From: Bufo bufo
Lineage: Eukaryota > Chordata > Amphibia > Anura > Bufonidae
Length of the DNA: 64,000 nucleotides
Reading direction: 5' to 3'
Assembly: GCF_905171765.1 (NCBI RefSeq)
Contig: NC_053390.1
Location: forward strand, 306,656,984-306,720,983
The notes beneath the pieces were generated by a model that ran no database searches, was not told where the DNA came from, and saw nothing but the letters and a program-made list of their open reading frames with translations. Each line of letters opens with the position of its first letter. The first letter of the stretch is position 1. The position numbers and the translations under genes are program-made. Shown here piece by piece: positions 55,840 to 64,000 of the stretch.

Positions 55840-58062
55840 GTGGTGGAGATACATCGACGACATCTTCCTCATATGGACTGGTAGTGTTGCTCAGTTGTTT
55901 GAGTTCCACCAATTTTTAAACAGCGTAAACAGGGATCTGCAATTTACTTTGGTCCATTCGGACACTGAATTGCAGTTTCTGGACACCACTGTTACATTTA
56001 ATGAGGGTAAACTACATACCCAGCTTTACACCAAGCCAACCGACAAAAATACCCTTCTCTGTTATAATAGTGGCCATCCACGCAATACACTGAAGTACTT
56101 ACCCTTTTCACAATTTCTTAGGGTCAAACGTATTGTCTCTGAACCTGACAAGCTAGACTCTTCTCTAGACAATATGGCCAGTAAATTTAAAAAAAAGGGG
56201 GTACCCTACCCAATTACTAGATTCCCATATCAATAAGGTCCGGGATCTGGATAGAAACAGTCTCCTGAAAAGGAAGTCACCTGAGGGGTCCTTGATTCGG
56301 ATCCCCTTCATTTCCAAATTCACGGAACAGAGTGAGGAGATCAACCGCATCATCAAGCGGCATTGGGGTATCTTGGGAGGTTGCCACAGCGAGATCCAGG
56401 AATTTAGATCTCCCCCCTTATTCTCATATTGCAGGTCAAGAAGCCTACGAGATCAGCTTGTCAGAGCAGATATTGGCCCCAGATCCAGGTCTATACAAAC
56501 CGCTCTCACCTCGCATGGTAAGGGCAGTTTCCCTTGCCTATGCTGCACTGATTGCAAGTACATGGGCAGGGGCAGTGCGTTTATCCATCCTGTCACTGGA
56601 GTTTCACATCCCATCCGCTTTCACCTGACATGTAGTTCTAATTACGTGATCTATGTCTTGATTTGTCCGTGTAAGTTATTATATGTGGGTGAAACGTCAA
56701 CCGATCTTAAGACGCGGCTCAATAATCATCGATTATCTATACGCAAAAAAAGAAAAGACCTCCCTGTTGCCAAACATTTTACGGAATTTAAACATTCCGA
56801 AAAAGATCTTAAATGTTGGGCTATTGATCACGTACCCATGCCTAGACGTGGGGGTAATAGGGTGCTGATCCTTAGAAAGAGAGAGCTTTTTTGGATCTAC
56901 ACTCTTAATAGTTTGAGACCCAATGGGCTCAATGTGGATTACAATCCGGGGATTTACGTTTAGATGAGCGGTTTGCCCCTGATGGTTTTATATGTGATAT
57001 GCGCCTCTTTTTCTTGTGTTACATAGTGTATTTTGAACACTATTAAGCCATTCTTCTTAATTCTGGTTTCTCTTACTTTATATTCACAGATAAGAATGTC
57101 GCTGCTGAATGAGAAGTGGGACGTACCCGGTGCATACACATTGTGTCTACATGTCTCCACCTATTTATATGAGTGGTTTTTGTGCTCTACACGGTTTTGG
57201 TTCGGTTAGCCCATTGTGGTGTCTGTGTGGCATTTAGTGTCAGTCCACACTGCAGGATATAGATTCATGATGGGTTCATGGGGGATCTATGAGCGATATG
57301 TGTGAGGACCGCGGCATATTTTGTTGCGATCTCCATTGCACCTGTCGCCCATTGATGATGTTTCCAATTTGAGCTACAGCAGCTCGTTTTGCCCCCAGGT
57401 ACTCATATCATATAGCACGGCTTATTTTTTCCGTGTTGCGCTGCCCTGTCTATTCTTACATGGACATGCGCATCCACAGTGTTATTACCTCTAGCAAAAT
57501 GGCCGACCAAGACTTTCAACAGTAGTGCGCATGTCAGTGCGCATGTCTCCGTTTCTCCCGGTGACGTCATGCCGCGATTGGACGCTCTCTAGCGTCTGCG
57601 CATTGTGTGTATCCGGACGCCAGATCCAGCGGCATGTGACATGTTGGACACGATGAACAGCGCTGGGTAGGTCACCGCTTTCCCTCGTTTTGTGCAGCAT
57701 TATCATTTCTTGTCCCTCCCACCTTTTGTGTACACCTGTCCCCAATCACCAATTACCTCTTTGGAGGTCATAATACATACACCTAGTATTATATTTTTGA
57801 TATATCACTGCAGCGATCTCATCGCCTATGGTTATGACACATATGTATTGATATTTTGATATTGCATATGCACTTGTGCACTTTAATTCTGTAAATTTTA
57901 CTGTTGATTGATTTTATGATGATGTAATGGGGGTTGGACTATATATCCCCCAGCATACACTGTGTTCATTGCTTGAAAAAGGCTCTTGTTTGAGCTGAAA
58001 CGTTGCCATCTGCATGGGTGATTAAATACCACTTTTCTACTTGGAGTGCTGTCCGTGTTTCT

Positions 58063-58069
<7 letters not shown>
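55840..58069 (+). mobile_element. Penelope-like copy 3, truncated and inverted
   Basis: Begins inside ORF2 at RWWRYIDDIFLIW and runs to the 3' terminal part, ending at GTTTCTACTTTA before a TA tract. It is head-to-head with copy 2. Arms of about 1.9 kb (53890-55838 and 56135-58069) are inverse copies around a 0.3-kb spacer. An extra A in a poly-A run (8 versus 7, near 56190) shifts the frame. Confidence 0.88.
55841..56963 (+). pseudogene. Penelope-like ORF2 fragment, frameshifted
   Basis: Holds RT motif C (YIDD), the thumb region and, after the +1 A at 56190, the whole GIY-YIG domain in another frame to the stop at 56961-56963. No start, no RT motifs A and B. Otherwise near-identical to copy 1. 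Confidence 0.87.

Positions 58070-58100
<31 letters not shown>
58070..58100. repeat. TA microsatellite, right of Penelope-like cluster
   Basis: About 15 TA units. Together with 49519-49552 it brackets the cluster. Confidence 0.9.
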
Positions 58101-58103
<3 letters not shown>

Positions 58104-58784
58104 TAGAGGACTAGGCATCCTCTGTGGAACTTAGCACTCCCCGCCCATCCCCCACCCCTTGGTGCTTTTAATCAGAGAAACAATGGAGCTGGACATTCCG
58201 TGTTAGAGTAGGTCCCACCTGATGAGAAGCGACCTTGCCGTCTGGTAGGTGGGCCCGACATATTTTTGATCAATAATATGCGCCAAGAGCTTCTCCACTG
58301 CTTTGCAGTAACTATATGGCGTCATGTATTTGACCCTGTTCACACATTTACCTGTTCACTTAGTCTTAGCGCATATAGTGGTGTGCTGCTACTGTTTTTT
58401 GTTTGCTGTATTATGCCGGGTTGCTTGCACCTGCGATTTGTCTCAGGAGGTGCTGTTCCGTTTTTTTTATATATATAGTATAAAGGACTAGGCATCCTCT
58501 GTGGAACTTAGCACTCCCCGCCCATCCCCCACCCCTTGGTGCTTTTAATCAGAGAAACAATGGAGCTGGACATTCCGTGTTAGAGTAGGTCCCACCTGAT
58601 GAGAAGCGACCTTGCCGTCTGGTAGGTGGGCCCAACATATTTTTGATCAATAATATACGCTAAGAGCTTCTCCACTGCTTTGCAGTAACTATATGGCGTC
58701 ATGTATTTGACCCTGTTCACACATTTACCTGTTCACTTAGTCTTAGCGCATATAGTGGTGTGCTGCTACTGTTTTTTGTTTGCT
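58101..58784 (+). repeat. 377-bp tandem unit, two copies
   Basis: GGACTAGGCATCCTCTGTGG starts at 58108 and again at 58485. The copies differ at few positions (for example GGGCCCGAC/GGGCCCAAC, AATATGCGCC/AATATACGCT). The second ends at another TA repeat (58785-58807). Non-coding as far as I can see; family unknown. Confidence 0.85.
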
Positions 58785-58807
58785 ATATATATATATATAT
58801 ATATATA

Positions 58808-60366
58808 CAGGGAGTGCAGAATTATTAGGCAAGTTGTATTTTTGAGGATTAATTTTATTATTGAACAACAACCATGTTCTCAATGAACCCAAAAAACTCA
58901 TTAATATCAAAGCTGAATATTTTTGGAAGTAGTTTTTAGTTTGTTTTTAGTTTTAGCTATTTTAGGGGGATATCTGTGTGTGCAGGTGACTATTACTGTA
59001 CATAATTATTAGGCAACTTAACAAAAAACAAATATATACCCATTTCAATTATTTATTTTTACCAGTGAAACCAATATAACATCTCAACATTCACAAATAT
59101 ACATTTCTGACATTCAAAAACAAAACAAAACAAATCAGTGACCAATATAGCCACCTTTCTTTGCAAGGACACTCAAAAGCCTGCCATCCATGGATTCTGT
59201 CAGTGTTTTGATCTGTTCACCATCAACATTGCGTGCAGCAGCAACCACAGCCTCCCAGACACTGTTCAGAGAGGTGTACTGTTTTCCCTCCTTGTAAATC
59301 TCACATTTGATGATGGACCACAGGTTCTCAATGGGGTTCAGATCAGGTGAACAAGGAGGCCATGTCATTAGATTTTCTTCTTTTATACCCTTTCTTGCCA
59401 GCCACGCTGTGGAGTACTTGGACGCGTGTGATGGAGCATTGTCCTGCATGAAAATCATGTTTTTCTTGAAGGATGCAGACTTCTTCCTGTACCACTGCTT
59501 GAAGAAGGTGTCTTCCAGAAACTGGCAGTAGGACTGGGAGTTGAGCTTGACTCCATCCTAAACCCGAAAAGGCCCCACAAGCTCATCTTTGATGATACCA
59601 GCCCAAACCAGTACTCCACCTCCACCTTGCTGGCGTCTGAGTCGGACTGGAGCTCTCTGCCCTTTACCAATCCAGCCACGGGCCCATCCATCTGACCCAT
59701 CAAGACTCACTCTCATTTCATCAGTCCATAAAACCTTAGAAAAATCAGTCTTGAGATATTTCTTGGCCCAGTCTTGACGTTTCAGCTTGTGTGTCTTGTT
59801 CAGTGGTGGTCGTCTTTCAGCCTTTCTTACCTTGGCCATGTCTCTGAGTATTGCACACCTTGTGCTTTTGGGCACTCCAGTGATGTTGCAGCTCTGAAAT
59901 ATGGCCAAACTGGTGGCAAGTGGCATCTTGGCAGCTGCACGCTTGACTTTTCTCAGTTCATGGGCAGTTATTTTGCGCCTTGGTTTTTCCACACGCTTCT
60001 TGCGACCTTGTTGACTATTTTGAATGAAACGCTTGATTGTTCGATGATCACGCTTCAGAAGCTTTGCAATTTTAAGAGTGTTGCATCCCTCTGCAAGATA
60101 TCTCACTATTTTTGACTTTTCTGAGCCTGTCAAGTCCTTCTTTTGACCCATTTTGCCAAAGGAAAGGAAGTTGCCTAATAATTATGCACACCTAATATAG
60201 GGTGTTGATGTCATTAGACCACACCCCTTCTCATTACAGAGATGCACATCACCTAATATGCTTAATTGGTAGTAGGCTTTAGAGCCTATACAGCTTGGAG
60301 TAAGACAACATGCATAAAGAGGATGATGTGGTCAAAATACTCATTTGCCTAATAATTCTGTACACA

Positions 60367-60370
<4 letters not shown>
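58808..60370 (-). mobile_element. Tc1/mariner element with DD37E transposase
   Basis: Ends CAGGGAGTGCAGAATTATT (58808) and inverse of CACTGTGTACAGAATTATT (about 60367), inserted in a TA repeat so that TA flanks both sides. Internal copies of TAATTATTAGGCAA near 59000 and its inverse near 60172 give an IR/DR layout with terminal repeats of about 200 bp. One transposase gene on the minus strand. Confidence 0.9.
59135..60151 (-). pseudogene. Tc1-like transposase (DD37E), single nonsense codon
   Basis: Starts MGQKKDLTGSEKSKIVRYL; one frame from 60151 to 59135 with a single TAG at 59558-59560. Helix-turn-helix parts: LAEGCNTLKIAKLLKRDHRT and KRAAAKMPLATSLAIFQS. Catalytic Asp in VLWTDEMRV, Asp in FMQDNAPSH and Glu in [11 protein letters not shown] with 37 residues between the last two. 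DD37E spacing is that of the Traveler (TRT) group of vertebrate Tc1-like elements. 338 codons including the stop is near full length. Confidence 0.92.
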
Positions 60371-60402
<32 letters not shown>

Positions 60403-60479
60403 AATACTCTTAGTAACTCCTATAGTAGCTCTCACTGTTTCACTAGCTCACTTTGTCTTTTTCTATGACATAACTTTTA

Positions 60480-61805
60480 GGATTACAACAGGAGCGCATT
60501 TGCGCTCACCCCAGTGGGCTAGACCCACTTAGAGGCAGTGAGAGTTTTAACTTAATTAATCCGCCTGAATTTCTGTCATTTTTGGTGCCAAAATGGCCTC
60601 CATTATATCCACGGAAAGCAGTTGCCAGCATGCATGCCGGGCCCACTCCACACCACCCCTGGCGCCAAAAGGTCACCAAAGACTGCAATGAGAGTCCACA
60701 CACTATCTCTCTCCTGGTGCCAGATGGCTTCAGTGAGAGAGGGGGAGCAGGCCAAGCTATATACTAACACTAATTAAAATCAGCCAATGGGGCAGACGAG
60801 CTGGTCAGGAGTGCACGACTAAGGAGGCAGCCACACCTCCAGTACAAACTGCAAAGAAAAAGGGGGTCAGTCAGCACATCCCAAAGCGCAGGGGCATGTT
60901 GCTATGGCTGAGAACAAGACTGTTAAACAAAACATGCAATGCAACAGCTCACTGCAAACCAAATAAAGTACAAAATTGCATCATAATTGCAAATGCTATA
61001 CTAATAAGTTAGAGATGCTTGGCAAATCGTTTTGTACAAAATTATTTGAGCCCGTCTGCCGCACGTCAAGGCGATCTCTAGTTAGACGGGTTCCTAACAC
61101 TAAATTTTACCTGTTATGTGCCATGACGGCTACCATATAATTCAGAAAGTGCAGGTTCCACATGCATGCTGGATCCGCCTGAATTTCTGTCATTTTTGGT
61201 GCCAAAATGGCCTCCATTATATCCACGGAAAGCAGTTGCCAGCATGCATGCCGGGCCCACTCCACACCACCCCTGGCGCCAAAAGGTCACCAAAGACTGC
61301 AATGAGAGTCCACACACTATCTCTCTCCTGGTGCCAGATGGCTTCAGTGAGTGAGGGGGAGCAGGCCAAGCTATATACTAACACTAATTAAAATCAGCCA
61401 ATGGGGCAGACGAGCTGGTCAGGAGTGCACGACTAAGGAGGCAGCCACACCTCCAGTACAAACTGCAAAGAAAAAGGGGGTCAGTCAGCACATCCCAAAG
61501 CGCAGGGGCATGTTGCTATGGCTGAGAACAAGACTGTTAAACAAAACATGCAATGCAACAGCTCACTGCAAACCAAATAAAGTACAAAATTGCATCATAA
61601 TTGCAAATGCTATACTAATAAGTTAGAGATGCTTGGCAAATCGTTTTGTACAAAATTATTTGAGCCCGTCTGCCGCACGTCAAGGCGATCTCTAGTTAGA
61701 CGGGTCACTAACACTAAATTTTACCTGTTATGTGCCATGACGGCTACCATATAATTCAGAAAGTGCAGGTTCCACATGCATGCTGGATCCGCCTGAATTT
61801 CTGTC
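60480..61805 (+). repeat. 614-bp tandem unit, about 2.1 copies
   Basis: CCGCCTGAATTTCTGTCATT begins at 60561, 61175 and 61789, exactly 614 bp apart. Units share GCATGCATGCCGGGCCCACT and CCCGTCTGCCGCACGTCAAG. The third copy breaks off after CTGTCATTTT where the L1 fragment starts. No coding. Confidence 0.92.
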
Positions 61806-61810
61806 ATTTT

Positions 61811-62370
61811 ATAACATCCAACCTCACGGGCTTTGTCGTAGGAAGGGAGGGGAATTTTCATTCTTGTAGGATTTTAAACGCTAATAAAACAGCTACTGAC
61901 AAAAAACTTCCTCTTACCTTTCTTGGAACAGATGCAGAAAAAGCATTTGACAGAGTCAACTGGCTTTTTATGCAACGCACTTTACTTAGATTTGGGATCC
62001 CAGATTCCTTTGTTCGAGCAATAATGTCGTTATATCACAACCTCAGTGCCAGAGTACGGGTCAATGGGACGCTCTCAGAAGCCTTCGACATTGGAAATTG
62101 CACTAGGCAAGGTTGCCCCCCTTTCACCAACCCTCTTTATTATGGTCATCGAAACCCTACTACAAGAAACCAGGGACAATCCACTCATAAGAGGTCTGAA
62201 AATTGGGAAGTAGGAACATAAATGTGCTGTGTTTGCCGAGGGTTTGTTATTAATGCTTACAAACCCTACACAAGCCTTTCCGTTGCTTACGAACATATTC
62301 GAAAACTTTGAAACATTAGCTAATTTCAAGATGGCAAGTCAGAGGTACTGAACATAACTCTTTTAACACA
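61811..62370 (+). pseudogene. L1-type reverse transcriptase fragment
   Basis: Reads TSNLTGFVVGREGNFHSCRI, then FLGTDAEKAFDRVNWLFMQR (RT motif A, Asp in DAEKAFD) and GNCTRQGCPP (motif B), then in another frame SPTLFIMVIETLLQ, and last CAVFAEGLLLMLTNP where the FADD box has become FAEG. Endonuclease and thumb are missing. Dead. Confidence 0.85.
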
Positions 62371-62414
62371 ACATGCCAAACATCTAAGTACCTTCTTCCC
62401 CTTTAAATGCAAAC

Positions 62415-64000
62415 TAAGAAGACAGGTTGGCATCAGCAGGAGCTGCTCAAACCCACATGCAGTTGTGCATATATATAGGGGAGCAAATCCTGCACTCGTG
62501 GCCCGTTGCTAGTGGCAATCCCCAGCAAAATGCATACAATGGAGGATGCCCGCGGCGAACCACAAGTACCACAATAGACATCCTACACAAGGTAACAAGT
62601 GCGGATGTGATAATTAATATAACAATATAACAAAACAATAACAAACATAGGTGCACTCTGCAGTCTCACTAATTCTCAAACTGATTTTAAAATTGAGAGA
62701 TTAGTCAACATGTCCTACGGTGTAGAACATGTCTAAGCCCGGACACCGCGACAAGGTTTCTCAAGTAGCCCGGGAACCCTACACTCTCCTACCTGAGCCA
62801 TATGGGCGATACCAGGAGCCAGTGGGCAAATTACAGGAGCATAGGGCCGACTCGCAAACAACTCACCAGTTACCTCCAGCATGTAGCCATGCTTGCAATG
62901 GGAGGAGGGAGGAGTCTGTGAGTCCCACTCAAGACTTGCTGATATAGCCCAGGCTTCACAGGTGCACCTAAATGTGACCTGTAGATGGAAAACAGGCACA
63001 TTTAAATAGGAGTTTATACACCTCCAGGAATCTATATATACAAACTAAGAAGACAGGTTGGCATCAGCAGGAGCTGCTCAAACCCACATGCAGTTGTGCA
63101 TATATATAGGGGAGCAAATCCTGCACTCGTGGCCCGTTGCTAGTGGCAATCCCCATCAAAATGCATACAATGGAGGATGCCCGCGGCGAACCACAAGTAC
63201 CACAATAGACATCCTACACAAGGTAACAAGTGCGGATGTGATAATTAATATAACAATATAACAAAACAATAACAAACATAGGTGCACTCTGCAGTCTCAC
63301 TAATTCTCAAACTGATTTTAAAATTGAGAGATTAGTCAACATGTCCTACGGTGTAGAACATGTCTTAAGCCCGGACACCACGACAAGGTTTCTCAAGTAG
63401 CCCGGGAACCCTACACTCTCCTACCTGAGCCATATGGGCGATACCAGGAGCCAGTGGGCAAATTACAGGAGCATAGGGCCGACTCGCAAACAACTCACCA
63501 GTTACCTCCAGCATGTAGCCATGCTTGCAATGGGAGGAGGGAGGAGTCTGTGAGTCCCACTCAAGACTTGCTGATATAGCCCAGGCTTCACAGGTGCACC
63601 TAAATGTGACCTGTAGATGGAAAACAGGCACATTTAAATAGGAGTTTATACACCTCCAGGAATCTATATATACAAACTAAGAAGACAGGTTGGCATCAGC
63701 AGGAGCTGCTCAAACCCACATGCAGTTGTGCATATATATAGGGGAGCAAATCCTGCACTCGTGGCCCGTTGCTAGTGGCAATCCCCAGCAAAATGCATAC
63801 AATGGAGGATGCCTGCGGCGAACCACAAGTACCACAATAGACATCCTACACAAGGTAACAAGTGCGGATGTGATAATTAATATAACAATATAACAAAACA
63901 ATAACAAACATAGGTGCACTCTGCAGTCTCACTAATTCTCAAACTGATTTTAAAATTGAGAGATTAGTCAACATGTCCTACGGTGTAGAACATGTCTTAA
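62415..64000 (+). repeat. About 632-bp tandem unit, 2.5 copies, runs off the window
   Basis: GACAGGTTGGCATCAGCAGG begins at 62420, 63051 and 63683. Each unit holds AGGAGCTGCTCAAACCCAC, a TATATATAGGGG box and CATGTCCTACGGTGTAGAAC. Copies are almost identical, with single changes such as CCCAGC/CCCATC and GCCCGC/GCCTGC. The array probably continues beyond 64000. Confidence 0.93.

Noticed and set aside
50540..57160. A 66-codon frame present in all three Penelope-like copies (50540, 54809, 57160)
   Set aside because: It lies in the 3' terminal part, antisense to ORF2, and is shared only because the copies are nearly identical.

Overview
The window is transposon-packed vertebrate DNA, and I see no host protein-coding gene. 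The mix of elements (DIRS tyrosine-recombinase elements, Penelope-like elements with a GIY-YIG nuclease, L1/Tx1 and CR1-like LINEs, Tc1 elements, hAT elements, many palindromic MITEs with TTAA or TTA target duplications) points to an amphibian, most likely a frog or toad. That assignment is inference from repeat content. Only three reading frames look intact: an L1-type ORF1 (48074-48997) and the two frames of a Penelope-like element (53001-53765 and 50737-53004).

Layout. 1-2459 is the truncated end of a non-autonomous TTAA element (family A). 2464-5560 is the 3' part of a DIRS element, split twice by later insertions. 5693-7200 is a Tc1 element (DD34E). 7559-9118 holds an internally deleted L1 and the 5' end of another Tc1/mariner element. 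9117-12880 is a large inverted-repeat region with nested elements. 14130-15599 is a broken CR1-like LINE.

15600-45659 is the main result: one hAT transposon on the minus strand, about 30 kb as it stands, bounded by a perfect 8-bp duplication (GTGCATAC) and 16-bp inverted ends. Most of its length is later insertions. In order these are an inner hAT-like element (16077-19709) holding another one (16657-17433) and a 71-bp minisatellite; a 41-bp minisatellite split by a 0.6-kb fragment of 18S rRNA (20451-21058); a complete 6-kb family A element (22027-28055); several MITEs; a non-autonomous hAT (31210-32960); a Penelope-like inverted insertion (34260-36484) that itself holds a twin-primed L1 with a 19-bp duplication (34322-35752); and a second TTAA element, family B (40015-45274), with its own L1 fragment. 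Removing the insertions at their target duplications restores the hAT transposase reading order (38396 down to 28435), although it carries stops, frameshifts and loss of a catalytic Asp.

45668-49552 holds flanking sequence, two TTAA MITEs and an L1 ORF1. 49553-58069 is a Penelope-like cluster: one full-length copy, a truncated tandem copy and a truncated inverted copy, all nearly identical. 58808-60370 is a Tc1 element with DD37E spacing. 60480-64000 holds tandem arrays of 614-bp and about 632-bp units around an L1 reverse-transcriptase fragment.

Nothing here forms a host pathway. The history is serial insertion, and target duplications let the order be read for much of the window.
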